Shown here: in pieces, positions 1 to 8,778 of the stretch
How the letters are laid out: every line of letters begins with the position of its first letter
Position numbering within the stretch: the stretch's first letter is position 1
From: Thiopseudomonas denitrificans
Lineage (GTDB): Bacteria; Pseudomonadota; Gammaproteobacteria; Pseudomonadales; Pseudomonadaceae
Length of the DNA: 64,000 nucleotides
NCBI RefSeq assembly: GCF_002866065.1
Contig: NZ_LNJZ01000009.1
Location: forward strand, 572,813 to 636,812
Direction: 5' to 3'
Notes under the pieces: generated by a model
What the model saw: the letters and a program-made list of their open reading frames with translations, nothing else
Database searches by the model: none
Told to the model about the DNA's origin: nothing
Position numbers and translations under genes: made by a program

Positions 1-86
1 AAGTTTTTATAGCTCTTTAGCGCGAAACTGTCGCTGCCACGCTGCGGCCGCAGCAGAAAAAAGTGCCTGTAGAATATTCAAGCAAT

Positions 87-116
87 AAAAAACCCCGCAT
101 CGCCATGCGGGGTTTT
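87..116 (-). terminator. Rho-independent terminator after hflC
   Basis: An inverted repeat with 8 G/C-rich pairs (93-100 with 105-112), a 4-nt loop, and an A-run on the left and T-run on the right. It lies 18 nt past the hflC stop, and in the minus direction the hairpin is followed by a U tract. The symmetry means it could also stop plus-strand transcription entering from the left. Confidence 0.85.
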
Positions 117-133
117 GGCAGGTCAGCGAGAAA

Positions 134-997
134 TCATTTCTGCTGCATGAAACGGAAGAACTCGCTATCCGGCGTCAGCACCAGCACATCGCTCTTGCTG
201 GAGAAACTGTCGCGATAAGCCTGCAGGCTGCGATAGAAAGCGTAGAAATCTGCATCCTGGCCAAAGGCATCGGCATAGACGGCAGTGGAACGGGCGTCGC
301 CGTCACCACGGATCTCTTCAGCTTCACGGTAAGCTTCCGCCAGCAACACACGGCGCTGACGGTCGGCATCGGCGCGAATACCCTCGGCCAGCTCTTTACC
401 CTTGGCACGGTGCTCGCGGGCCTCACGGGCACGCTCCGAGCTCATGCGCTCGAACACGCTGCGGTTGACTTCGCGCGGCAGGTCGATCGACTTCACGCGC
501 ACATCAATGATTTCAATGCCCAGCTCCCGCCGTGCCAGCCTGTCCAGCGAGCTGGTAATGTTGGCCATCAGCTCGTCACGCTGGCCGCTGACCACTTCGT
601 GCAGGGTGCGCTTGCCGAACTGGTCACGCAGACCGGCCTCCAGACGGCGCGCCAGACGCTCATCGGCGACCTGTTTCATGCCGGAAGTGGCGGTGTAGTA
701 CTGGTCGGCATTGGCCACACGCCACTTGGCGAAGGCATCCACCATCACCGCCTTCTTCTCCAGGGTCAGGAAGCGCTGGGTTGGTGCATCCAGTGTCAAC
801 AGACGGCCATCAAACTTGCGTACCTGGTTGACGTAAGGGATTTTCATGTGCAGCCCGGGCTGCACATCGGATTCGGATACCTTACCGAACTGCAGCAGTA
901 CCGCCCGTTCGGTCTGGGCCACGATGTAAAAGCTGTTCCAGGCGACCAGCGCCAGGACCGCACCCGCAATCAGGGTGAAAAGTGACTTGTTGCTCAT
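134..997 (-). CDS. hflC: HflC, SPFH-domain modulator of FtsH protease
   Basis: Inner-membrane SPFH/band-7 protein that forms the HflKC complex around the FtsH protease and limits its access to membrane substrates. The 287-residue product has one N-terminal membrane segment (about residues 6-28) followed by the sequence AQTERAVLLQFGKV, typical of the start of the band-7 domain, and a long charged helix rich in A, E and R near the C-terminus. It is somewhat shorter than the E. coli protein. The start codon directly abuts the hflK stop with no spacer, so the two are almost certainly co-translated. Recognition is by sequence and context (hfq-hflX-hflK-hflC order). Confidence 0.95.
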   Translation of the reverse strand: MSNKSLFTLIAGAVLALVAWNSFYIVAQTERAVLLQFGKVSESDVQPGLHMKIPYVNQVRKFDGRLLTLDAPTQRFLTLEKKAVMVDAFAKWRVANADQYYTATSGMKQVADERLARRLEAGLRDQFGKRTLHEVVSGQRDELMANITSSLDRLARRELGIEIIDVRVKSIDLPREVNRSVFERMSSERAREAREHRAKGKELAEGIRADADRQRRVLLAEAYREAEEIRGDGDARSTAVYADAFGQDADFYAFYRSLQAYRDSFSSKSDVLVLTPDSEFFRFMQQK

Positions 998-2152
998 TTA
1001 TCGACTCCGGCTGCGCAAGGTACGTGACAGGGTTTCAGTGCTGACCGGTACATCCGCACCAGAGGCCGGAGCGGCCGACTCGGCAGCACGAACAGGCGCG
1101 GCTGCAGCACCACGGTTCTCCATCAGCTTGTCCAGTGGCAGGTACATCAGGCTATTCTGGCCCTTGTCACCACTGAGCAAAACCTTGCTGGAATTGCTGT
1201 ACATCTCTTCCATGGTTTCCAGGTACAGGCGCTGGCGGGTAACTTCCGGTGCCTTCCGGTATTCGGCAAGCAGCTTGGTAAAGCGCTCGGACTCACCCTC
1301 GGCACGGGCTATCACTTCATCACGGTAACCATTGGCCTCTTCCAGAATGCGCTGGGCCAGACCCCGCGCCTCGGGCACCACGCCATTGGCATAGGTTTCC
1401 GCATTGTTCTTCTCGCGCTGCTCGTCTTCGCGGGCACGAATCACGTCGTCAAAGGCTTCCTGCACCTCACGTGGTGCCTGGGCGTTCTGCACGTTCACCT
1501 GCGTCACGGCAATACCGGTACGATACAGATCAAGGAAGCGCTGCAGGCGTTCATGTACATCGACTGCCAACAGCTCACGACCTTCGGTCAGCACCTGGTC
1601 CATCACGGTGGAACCCACCACATGGCGCAACGCACTTTCAGTGGCGTGCTGCAAGCTGATTTCGGGGCCGTCAACGTTAAGGACGAAGTCCTGCAGGTTG
1701 CTGATCTTGTACTGAACCGTCAGCGGAACCTCGATGATGTTCTCGTCTTCGGTCAGCATCGGTCCCTGGCGGCTGTAGGCACGCTCACGGGTGACATTGT
1801 GCTGAAACTTGCTTTCAATCGGCGGGAAATAGATGTTCAGGCCCGGTCCGACTGTCTGATGGTATTTGCCGAAACGCAAAATGACCGCCTGTTCCTGCTC
1901 GTCCACCACATAAATGGCGTTGTACAGCCAGAATGCACCCAGCAGGACCAGCGCCAGCAGCACGACGCCAAAACCGCCACCCTTGCCGGATGGTTTTTTC
2001 TTGCCGCCGAAAATCCCGTTGAGATTGTCCTGCAATTTGCGTAGCGCCTCGTCAAGGTCCGGCGGACCTTGACGGCCACCGCCCTTGTTGTTATTGCGGT
2101 TGCCCCAGGGATCCTGGTTGTTCGAGTTGCCACCCGGCTCGTTCCAGGCCAT
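998..2152 (-). CDS. hflK: HflK, SPFH-domain modulator of FtsH protease
   Basis: Partner of HflC in the membrane complex that surrounds FtsH. The 384-residue product begins MAWNEPGGNSNNQ, as HflK proteins do, then has a Gly/Asn-rich cytoplasmic tail with GGRQGPPDLDE, a membrane segment at about 61-80 and the band-7 domain from about 82. An in-frame TTG and ATG exist up to 15 nt upstream, but the ATG at 2152 has a GGAGA ribosome site about 6 nt ahead and matches the family N-terminus, so I use it. The C-terminal tail is Ala/Ser-rich and probably disordered. It lies about 100 nt downstream of hflX. Confidence 0.95.
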   Translation of the reverse strand: MAWNEPGGNSNNQDPWGNRNNNKGGGRQGPPDLDEALRKLQDNLNGIFGGKKKPSGKGGGFGVVLLALVLLGAFWLYNAIYVVDEQEQAVILRFGKYHQTVGPGLNIYFPPIESKFQHNVTRERAYSRQGPMLTEDENIIEVPLTVQYKISNLQDFVLNVDGPEISLQHATESALRHVVGSTVMDQVLTEGRELLAVDVHERLQRFLDLYRTGIAVTQVNVQNAQAPREVQEAFDDVIRAREDEQREKNNAETYANGVVPEARGLAQRILEEANGYRDEVIARAEGESERFTKLLAEYRKAPEVTRQRLYLETMEEMYSNSSKVLLSGDKGQNSLMYLPLDKLMENRGAAAAPVRAAESAAPASGADVPVSTETLSRTLRSRSR

Positions 2153-2252
2153 AGCGTTCTCCATCAAAATTGGTTTGCAGCCCGCTCAGGAACTGCGCGT
2201 AAAGACAGCAAATGGCGCTATTGTAGAGCAGTATGCTGCCAGCGTCATGGGT

Positions 2253-3560
2253 TCAGTCCGCCTTGTCGGCAAAGCGCTGAACAAATTCATCAAATTCAAG
2301 GCCTTCACGGCTCAACAGGCGGTGCAACTCGACCAGCGGCAGACTGACATCCAGCAAGGTGTCACCCTGCCCGTCATGCTCTTCGCCACGCACCGCATCG
2401 GCCTCGAACAGCAAGGCACGCAGCCTGGCCATCTGCGGCGGCAGACACAGCCGCGCCTGGAACAGCTCGCGCACCAGGCACTCGCTGACCGCTTCCAGCA
2501 AAAGCTCCAGCCCCGCCGCCTGCTGCGCCGAGAGCCACACCCGCACCGGAATGCCTTCCGCGCTGCGCTGAATGTGCGGCTGGACGCTGTCCAGCAAGTC
2601 GATCTTGTTGTATACCTCAAGCACCTGGACGTCACCTGCACCGATTTCGGCCAGCACCCTTTGCACCTGCTCAACCTGTTCGTCCCGCTGGTCGGCGGCA
2701 GCATCGATGACATGCAGCAGCAGATCGGCACTGGCCGACTCCTCCAGCGTGGCACGGAATGCCTCGACCAGCTTGTGCGGCAGAAAGCGGATGAAACCAA
2801 CAGTATCGACCAGCGTCACCGGCCCGACGTTATCCAGCTCAAGCCGACGCACGGTCGGGTCAAGCGTGGCAAACAGCTGGTCGGCAGCGTAAACGCCGGC
2901 CTCGGTCAGCCGGTTGAACAGAGTGGATTTGCCGGCATTGGTATAGCCAACCAGCGATACCGCAGGGATTTCCGCTCGCCGGCGGCTGCGGCGGGCCAGC
3001 TCGCGCTGGTTACGGACCTTTTCCAGCCGCTCGCGTATCTGGCGCATGCGCACCCGCAGCTGGCGACGGTCGCTTTCCAGCTGGGTTTCACCCGGACCTC
3101 GCAGGCCGATACCGCCCTGCTGGCGACTCAGGTCGGTGCGGCTGCGTACCAGTCGGGTGCTGATATGCTCCAGCTGGGCCAGTTCAACCTGCAGCTTGCC
3201 TTCGTAGGTATATGCCCGCTGGGCAAAGATGTCCAGGATCAGCCCGACCCGGTCCAGTACGCGGCACTCAAGCGCGCGCTCAAGGTTGCGCTCCTGGCTG
3301 GGTGTCAGGTTCTGGTTGAAAATCACCAGCTCCAGCGCCTGCTCCCGCACCTGCTGCGCCAGCTCCTCAACCTTGCCGGCACCAATCAGGAAACGTGCTG
3401 CGGGCTGGTGACGGCTGACCCTGACCATACCGGCGACATTGGCGCCGGCAGACAGGGCCAGTTCCATGAACTCGGCAGGATCCTCGCGCTCGTCCGGGCG
3501 CACACCATCCAGATGAACCAGCAGCGTGCGCTCGGCCGTGTATTCCTGTCCGGAATTCAA
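2253..3560 (-). CDS. hflX: HflX, ribosome-splitting GTPase
   Basis: GTPase that binds the 50S subunit and rescues or splits stalled ribosomes, notably after heat stress. The 435-residue protein has the N-terminal HflX domain with RFLIGAGKVEEL (about 56-67), the Gly-rich linker SRQQGGIGLRGPGETQLE (about 145-162), then the G domain: G1 GYTNAGKS at 205-212, G3 DTVGF at 252-256 and G4 NKID at 318-321. All GTP-binding residues are present. It starts 13 nt downstream of hfq, the usual hfq-hflX arrangement, and is probably co-transcribed with hflK and hflC. Confidence 0.96.
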   Translation of the reverse strand: MNSGQEYTAERTLLVHLDGVRPDEREDPAEFMELALSAGANVAGMVRVSRHQPAARFLIGAGKVEELAQQVREQALELVIFNQNLTPSQERNLERALECRVLDRVGLILDIFAQRAYTYEGKLQVELAQLEHISTRLVRSRTDLSRQQGGIGLRGPGETQLESDRRQLRVRMRQIRERLEKVRNQRELARRSRRRAEIPAVSLVGYTNAGKSTLFNRLTEAGVYAADQLFATLDPTVRRLELDNVGPVTLVDTVGFIRFLPHKLVEAFRATLEESASADLLLHVIDAAADQRDEQVEQVQRVLAEIGAGDVQVLEVYNKIDLLDSVQPHIQRSAEGIPVRVWLSAQQAAGLELLLEAVSECLVRELFQARLCLPPQMARLRALLFEADAVRGEEHDGQGDTLLDVSLPLVELHRLLSREGLEFDEFVQRFADKAD

Positions 3561-3573
3561 GACAGCATCCGCC

Positions 3574-3825
3574 TTATTCGTCAGCCGGGCCGTCCTGTTC
3601 TTCGTCTGGTCCGGGCAGGCGCACCGGGCGACTTGGGACTACAGTGGATACCGCGTGCTTGTACACCATCTGGCTGACAGTGTTTTTCAACAGGATGACA
3701 AACTGGTCGAACGATTCAATCTGCCCTTGCAGCTTGATGCCATTGACCAGATAGATGGAGACGGGAATGCGCTCCTTGCGCAGCAGGTTGAGGTAAGGGT
3801 CTTGTAAGCTGTGCCCTTTTGACAT
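3574..3825 (-). CDS. hfq: Hfq, RNA chaperone
   Basis: Sm-like hexameric RNA chaperone that pairs small RNAs with mRNAs. The 83-residue product begins [20 protein letters not shown] and has the Sm1 motif around [15 protein letters not shown] and the Sm2 motif [14 protein letters not shown]. The length and short acidic tail are those of Pseudomonas Hfq rather than the longer enterobacterial form. It lies 89 nt downstream of miaA, the classical miaA-hfq-hflX order. The gap contains a T-rich stretch in the minus direction that could hold an additional promoter, but I could not assign one. Confidence 0.97.
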   Translation of the reverse strand: MSKGHSLQDPYLNLLRKERIPVSIYLVNGIKLQGQIESFDQFVILLKNTVSQMVYKHAVSTVVPSRPVRLPGPDEEQDGPADE

Positions 3826-3914
3826 GGTCGTATACTCCAGTTGGGAAAAAAAGACCGCGCGGGACTGTCATTCCATGCGCAGTGTTGTTGGACATCCACG
3901 TATGTGGTATCCGT

Positions 3915-4880
3915 TTATAGTTTTTTCAAGACATGCGCCAAACGATTTGGTTCAAGGCTATCGATCCACTCCAGGTCCTGCCAGCTGCGCAACCAGGTGA
4001 ATTGCCGCTTGGCCAGTTGCCGGGTCGCGGCAATGCCCTTGTCACGCATCACCGGGTAGCTGTCCAGCCCCTGCAGATAGTCCCACACCTGCCGGTACCC
4101 GACCGAACGCATGGACGGCAGGCCGGCGTGAAGATCGCTGCGCTGCATCAGCTGCTCGACCTCTTCAACAAAACCCTGCTCCAGCATCAGATCGAAGCGC
4201 TGTGCTATCCGCTGGTGCAAAAGCGCGCGTGACGCAGGTGCCATGGCGAAAGCATGGACAGTATAGGGCAAATCTGCCCGGCTTGTCCTTTGCTGTTGTT
4301 GCCGCAAGCGGTGCTGCGTCATGCTTTCGCCGCTCACCAGCCAGACCTCCAGCGCCCGCAGGATCCTTTGCCGGTCATTGGCGTGGATGCGCAACCCCGA
4401 TTCCGGGTCCACCCGGCACAACTCGTCATGCAGGCTGCCCAGTCCTTCCGCCTGCTCGCGCTGCTCCAGCTGATGGCGTACCTGCGGGTCGGCAGCCGGC
4501 ATGTCGGCCAACCCCTCCAGCAGGGCCTTGTAATACAGCATGGTGCCCCCCGCCAGCACCGGCAACTCGCCACGCTCCACCGCGGCTGCCATCAAGCGCA
4601 ATGCATCGGTGCGAAACTGTGCCGCCGAGTAGCTCTCCAGCGGGTCCAGAATGTCGACCAGGGCATGCGGATAACGCTCGAGAATATCAGGCTCCGGCTT
4701 TGCCGTACCTATATCCATGCCCCGGTAGACCAGCGCCGAGTCGACACTGATCAGGCAGCAGGGACGGTGATCGGCGAGCGCCAGCGCCAGATCGGTCTTG
4801 CCGGATGCGGTCGGTCCCATCAGGAACACCACATCGGGTCTGGCGGCAGTTCGGGGCATTGATGCCATGCGGACCGTCAT
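3915..4880 (-). CDS. miaA: MiaA, tRNA dimethylallyltransferase
   Basis: Transfers the dimethylallyl group from DMAPP to N6 of A37 in tRNAs that read UNN codons. The 321-residue protein has the P-loop GPTASGKT at 22-29, the [16 protein letters not shown] motif that follows it, and the [10 protein letters not shown] motif. The ATG at 4880 shares one base with the stop of the upstream lipoprotein gene (TGATG), indicating translational coupling, so I keep this start although two in-frame methionines follow. In Pseudomonas miaA normally follows mutL; here a YajG-like lipoprotein gene takes that place. Confidence 0.95.
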   Translation of the reverse strand: MTVRMASMPRTAARPDVVFLMGPTASGKTDLALALADHRPCCLISVDSALVYRGMDIGTAKPEPDILERYPHALVDILDPLESYSAAQFRTDALRLMAAAVERGELPVLAGGTMLYYKALLEGLADMPAADPQVRHQLEQREQAEGLGSLHDELCRVDPESGLRIHANDRQRILRALEVWLVSGESMTQHRLRQQQQRTSRADLPYTVHAFAMAPASRALLHQRIAQRFDLMLEQGFVEEVEQLMQRSDLHAGLPSMRSVGYRQVWDYLQGLDSYPVMRDKGIAATRQLAKRQFTWLRSWQDLEWIDSLEPNRLAHVLKKL

Positions 4881-5467
4881 CAGCGCGCGAGGAAATCGCT
4901 GATGCCCCGGTCTTCGAACACCCGCTGCAGGGCGTCACTCATGACCATGCTGACCAACCGGTCGTTGGCTTTGTCGGTTGGCGGCTTGACGAATTTCTTT
5001 TTCAGCTTGGCAGTGTAGCTGCCCTCGTAGTTGCGGCCATCCTTGCGCAACCGGACCAGATAGGTTGCCGTCAGCTGGACATCACTCATCACGGTGCGCC
5101 CTTCAGTGACTGCATAGGTCAGGCCGGTCACCTGCAGATCGAAGGTGGCCGGTGCCTGGCCTTGCGGCTGGATATCAAAGCCACGCATGCGCAAACCGGC
5201 CTCGACCTCGGCCTGCAGACGGGGCATGAAGGTTCGTCCTTCCACGCTCAGGGCATTGCTGTCACCATACAGGCCGCCACGGCTGCCCAGCACCGGGCTG
5301 CTGCGCCCGTCACTGATATGCACGCTGACCCGCTGGCCCGCTGCCACTTTGGCCAGCTGTCCGCTCAGGCGGGGTTCGGGCCGGGCCTGCTGGGGGCTCA
5401 GGCCGCAGGCAGCCAGCCCTGATGCCAGGGCCAGGACGGCCAGAAGTTTCATGATCCGGTATTGCAT
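4880..5467 (-). CDS. YajG-like lipoprotein
   Basis: A 195-residue protein with a lipoprotein signal peptide: [17 protein letters not shown] followed by the lipobox LAAC, so the mature protein would begin at about Cys21 and be lipidated. The rest resembles the YajG family (periplasmic or outer-membrane lipoproteins of unknown exact function), with VSVHISDGR near the start of the mature part and a C-terminal [12 protein letters not shown] helix. The start at 5467 has a GGAG site about 9 nt upstream; a second Met five residues on is possible. Its stop overlaps the miaA start by one base. Family assignment is by pattern, and the role is not known. Confidence 0.8.
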   Translation of the reverse strand: MQYRIMKLLAVLALASGLAACGLSPQQARPEPRLSGQLAKVAAGQRVSVHISDGRSSPVLGSRGGLYGDSNALSVEGRTFMPRLQAEVEAGLRMRGFDIQPQGQAPATFDLQVTGLTYAVTEGRTVMSDVQLTATYLVRLRKDGRNYEGSYTAKLKKKFVKPPTDKANDRLVSMVMSDALQRVFEDRGISDFLAR

Positions 5468-5502
5468 CTGCTGTTCTCCGTTGTCAAGCCAGGCGCTTTC
5501 AT

Positions 5503-5982
5503 TCAGTCACGGAAGTTGGTGAACTGGAGCGGCATGCCCAGCGACTCGCCCCGCAACAAGGCCATCACGTCCTGCAAATCATCACGTTTTTTGCCTGTCA
5601 CCCGCACTTGCTCGCCCTGAATGGATGCCTGCACCTTGAGTTTGCTGTCCTTGATCAGGCTGACGATCTTTTTCGCCAGTTCCTTGTCGATCCCTTCACG
5701 CAGGACAAGTTCCTGCTTCATTTCCTTGCCGGATGCATAAGGTTCCTTTTGCTCGATACACTGGATGTCAACCTTGCGCTTGACCATGGCGAGGAGAATG
5801 ATCTCGATCAGTTGCTGCAGCATGAAATCCGCTTCGGCGGTCAGGTGAATGACCTTGTCCTTCAGCTCCAGACCGGCCTTGCCGCGCAAATCGTAACGGC
5901 GCTCCAGCTCCTTGGCCGCATTATCCACGGCATTGGTCATCTCATGCTTGTCCAGCTCTGAAACCACATCAAAAGAAGGCAT
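5503..5982 (-). CDS. yajQ: YajQ, nucleotide-binding protein (UPF0234)
   Basis: A 160-residue YajQ family protein: begins [21 protein letters not shown] and contains RYDLRGK and the C-terminal [18 protein letters not shown], all characteristic. Family members have been reported to bind cyclic di-GMP or other nucleotides and in some bacteria to act with a transcription factor. An in-frame extension of 15 residues exists upstream, but the ATG at 5982 has a GGAGAG site and matches the family N-terminus. It lies about 35 nt upstream of the YajG-like gene and is divergent from the REC-GGDEF-like regulator. Confidence 0.94.
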   Translation of the reverse strand: MPSFDVVSELDKHEMTNAVDNAAKELERRYDLRGKAGLELKDKVIHLTAEADFMLQQLIEIILLAMVKRKVDIQCIEQKEPYASGKEMKQELVLREGIDKELAKKIVSLIKDSKLKVQASIQGEQVRVTGKKRDDLQDVMALLRGESLGMPLQFTNFRD

Positions 5983-6194
5983 GCTACTCTCCATCATGCA
6001 AACTGTTAAACACGTCAATACACGCACGCAGGCAACTTGCTATCATTCACAGTAAAACCCGGCTTGCCGTGCAATCCGGCCAAGTATAACAAAGTGTATA
6101 GACCAGCCACCCTCTCATGACCGGCTATTTGTCTTTGCAAGCACGTTCAGCCCAGTCCGCATGTTTCGGGCTCCAGACTAACACAGGTGTTCCC

Positions 6195-7163
6195 ATGCCC
6201 AGCCCCGGCCTCAGTATTCTGGTTGTTGATGACACTAAGTTTTCCAGCGTGATGATTGGCCGGGCACTCAATCAGGTCGGCTATGACGATGTGCGCTATG
6301 CCAGCACGGGCAGCGAGGCGCTTGAGCTGCTGCGCCAACGCCCGGCCCAGCTGCTGCTGGCGGACTGGCTGATGCCGGAAATGGACGGCCTGGCCCTGAC
6401 ATCACAAGTCCGCGGGCACGACCAGCAAAGCGGCAATTACACCTATGTCGTGCTCCTGACCGGCCGCGAAGGCAGCTCTGCCCTTGCGCAGGCCTTCGAG
6501 CAGGGTGTCGACGATTTCATCAGCAAAAGCGACATGAACGAGCAGTTGATCCCCCGTGTGCGTGCAGCCGAGCGCCTGTATCGCCATTTACAGGCCCTTC
6601 AACACAAGAATGCCTCGCTGCTGCAAAACCTGCAGCGGCTGCAAGCCGGCAACACTCATGACCCGCTGACCCGTCTGGGCAACCAGCGCAGCCTGCTGGA
6701 AAGGCTAGACAAAAGCCTGAAGCAGCTGGAAGCCCGGGGCGGCGTGCTTGGCCTGCTGTTGTTCAATATCGACAACATGGCAGCGCTGCGTGACAGTCAT
6801 GGCGTCGAAATACAAAAACAGCTGCTGCGCACCGTCGGCCAACGTCTGGAGCACCTGGTACGCCCGCTGGATCATCTGGCACGTCTGGATGGAAACGAAT
6901 TTGCCCTGATCACCCTGATGGAGCCTGAACACAACTATAATGCCAGCAGTTACAAACGCCTGCACGACGCCCTCAACCTCAAACCCTGCCGGACCAGCGC
7001 CGGCTACTTCCACCTGGAAACAGCCATCAGCATGGTCACACTGGATGCATCAACACTGCCGGTGAGCGGCGAGCACCTGGTGGAGCAGGCTCGTGCCAAT
7101 CTGGCCGGCGCACGCAGTCGCGGGCGCATTACCCACCTGCATCTGGGGCCGGCCCGTCCATGA
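6195..7163 (+). CDS. Response regulator with degenerate GGDEF domain
   Basis: A 322-residue REC plus GGDEF-like protein. In the receiver domain I see the acidic pair VVDD at about 11-13, phospho-acceptor Asp57 (in LLADWLMPEMDG), Thr89 and Lys111. A coiled linker (about 120-152) leads to a GGDEF-type domain starting HDPLTRLGNQRSL. The signature position reads DGNEF (232-236) instead of GGDEF, so diguanylate cyclase activity is doubtful; it may be a receptor or regulatory domain. The ATG at 6195 fits the start of a receiver domain better than the in-frame one at 6117, which has no ribosome site. Its stop overlaps panE by 4 nt (ATGA). Confidence 0.88.
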   Translation: MPSPGLSILVVDDTKFSSVMIGRALNQVGYDDVRYASTGSEALELLRQRPAQLLLADWLMPEMDGLALTSQVRGHDQQSGNYTYVVLLTGREGSSALAQAFEQGVDDFISKSDMNEQLIPRVRAAERLYRHLQALQHKNASLLQNLQRLQAGNTHDPLTRLGNQRSLLERLDKSLKQLEARGGVLGLLLFNIDNMAALRDSHGVEIQKQLLRTVGQRLEHLVRPLDHLARLDGNEFALITLMEPEHNYNASSYKRLHDALNLKPCRTSAGYFHLETAISMVTLDASTLPVSGEHLVEQARANLAGARSRGRITHLHLGPARP

Positions 7164-8077
7164 CCTGGCATGTGCTGGGCGCCGGCAGCCTGGGTTGCTT
7201 GTGGGCCTCACGCCTGCAACTGGCCGGACACCAGGTCAGGCTGATTCTGCGCCCGTCACGCCTTGCACAGTTCAGCTCGGCTGGTAGTAACATCCTGTTT
7301 ACCGATCTGCAGCAGCAACAGCACCGGCTTGCCCTGCATGCTGAAACCGCCTGCGCCGGGCTCCCGATACAACGATTGGTGCTGGCTTGCAAGGCTTACT
7401 CGGCAGCCGAAGCCATAACCGGCATTCGCCACCGTCTGCGGCCCGGGAGCCAGATCATCCTGCTACAAAACGGCATCGGCTGCCAGCAACAGGTGCATGA
7501 GCTGTTGCCGAACCATCCGGTTCTGGTTGCCAGCACAACCGAAGGCGCCTGGCTCAAGGAAGCCTTTCATTGCATCCATGCCGGACAAGGCCAAACCCTG
7601 CTGGGGCGGCTGCGAGGCCAGGAGCCTGTCCCCGCCTGGCTCGGACAGCTGGACCGGTCCGGCATATCCTGCCAGTGGCACCCCCATATCGACAGCGTGT
7701 TGTGGCGCAAGCTGGCCATCAACTGCCTGATCAACCCGTCAACCGTGATCCATGGCTGCCGCAATGGTGGCCTCCTGCAACATCTGCCACTGCTCCAGCA
7801 GCTGTCGGCCGAGCTGGAGCAACTCCTGCTGGCTGCCGGTCACGCTGACGCGGCCGCCAACCTCTTTTCCGCCGCCCGACACGTGATAACCGGCACCGCC
7901 ACCAATACCTCTTCCATGCTGCAGGACGTACAGCATGGACGGCGTACGGAAATCAGTTATATCACCGGCTTTGCCCTGCAACAAAGCATCGCCCTGGGCA
8001 CCCCGCACCAGCAGTTGCTTGCCGTGCACCAGGCGCTGCAAAGCCGCCTTGCGCAGCTCGGCCTGCCGACAGACTGA
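7160..8077 (+). CDS. panE: 2-dehydropantoate 2-reductase
   Basis: NADPH-dependent ketopantoate reductase of the pantothenate/CoA pathway. The 305-residue protein starts with the dinucleotide-binding motif WHVLGAGSLGCLWA and has LLQNGIG, the catalytic-lysine stretch LWRKLAINCLINP and the C-terminal RRTEISYITGF of the family. Its start overlaps the upstream regulator by 4 nt, so the two are co-translated; the order yajQ / regulator / panE is one I recall from Pseudomonas. The protein is unusually rich in Gln and Leu repeats (for example LQQQQHRL), which does not affect the key motifs. Confidence 0.92.
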   Translation: MTWHVLGAGSLGCLWASRLQLAGHQVRLILRPSRLAQFSSAGSNILFTDLQQQQHRLALHAETACAGLPIQRLVLACKAYSAAEAITGIRHRLRPGSQIILLQNGIGCQQQVHELLPNHPVLVASTTEGAWLKEAFHCIHAGQGQTLLGRLRGQEPVPAWLGQLDRSGISCQWHPHIDSVLWRKLAINCLINPSTVIHGCRNGGLLQHLPLLQQLSAELEQLLLAAGHADAAANLFSAARHVITGTATNTSSMLQDVQHGRRTEISYITGFALQQSIALGTPHQQLLAVHQALQSRLAQLGLPTD

Positions 8078-8196
8078 ACACTCCGGCGCATTGCACTGCC
8101 AGCCGAAACCACCGACACTGTCGACCGCATACCAACCTGCTCCCGGGAATGCATCACGAATGCACTCCTGCCGGCTTTGAAATCAACGGAGAAATC

Positions 8197-8778
8197 ATGG
8201 GACACAGAATCAGCAAGGTATACACCAAAACCGGCGATGACGGCCTCAGTGGTCTGGCTGACGGCTCACGCCTGCCGAAAAGTCATCCGCGCTTCGAGGC
8301 GATGGGTGCGCTGGATCTGCTCAACAGCCAGCTGGGGCTGTTGCTGGCACAGCTGCAACAGGAAACAGCCGCTCACCCCGAACTGCAACAGGTGGTTGAT
8401 GCCCTGGCACCCTGGCAGCATATCCTGTTTGACCTTGGCGGCGAGCTGGCGATGCCGCAGTATCAGGTGGTGCAGCAGGGACACACCGCGCAACTGGAGC
8501 AGCAAATCGACCAATGGACCGCCCTGTTGCCACCGTTGAAGGATTTCATCCTGCCCGGCGGCTCGATACTGATCGCCCAGACCCACCTGTGCCGTTGTGA
8601 GGCCCGCACCGCCGAGCGGCGCTGCCAGCAACTGCACAAGCTGGAACCCATGCGCGCCGAAGTATTGGCTTTCGTCAACCGCCTGTCCGACCTGTTCTTT
8701 GTCGCCGCCCGCATCATTGCGCTGCACCAGGGCTGTGCCGAGGTGCTGTGGCAGGCACAGCCGGCTCCGCAAGCATGA
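8197..8778 (+). CDS. Cob(I)alamin adenosyltransferase, PduO type
   Basis: ATP:cob(I)alamin adenosyltransferase that makes adenosylcobalamin. The 193-residue product starts MGHRISKVYTKTGDDGLSGL, the ATP-binding signature of PduO-type enzymes, and has FILPGGSILIAQTHLCRCEARTAERR in place of the usual FxLPGGS...HxARxxxRRAER motif, so the core is intact. The ATG at 8197 has a GGAGA site; the in-frame ATG 48 nt upstream is less well placed. The stop overlaps the downstream Nudix gene by 4 nt. No cobalamin riboswitch was seen upstream. Confidence 0.9.
   Translation: MGHRISKVYTKTGDDGLSGLADGSRLPKSHPRFEAMGALDLLNSQLGLLLAQLQQETAAHPELQQVVDALAPWQHILFDLGGELAMPQYQVVQQGHTAQLEQQIDQWTALLPPLKDFILPGGSILIAQTHLCRCEARTAERRCQQLHKLEPMRAEVLAFVNRLSDLFFVAARIIALHQGCAEVLWQAQPAPQA

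Noticed and set aside
2085-3677. A 530-codon open frame on the plus strand opposite hflX
   Set aside because: Antisense of hflX; Gln/Leu-rich with no domain.
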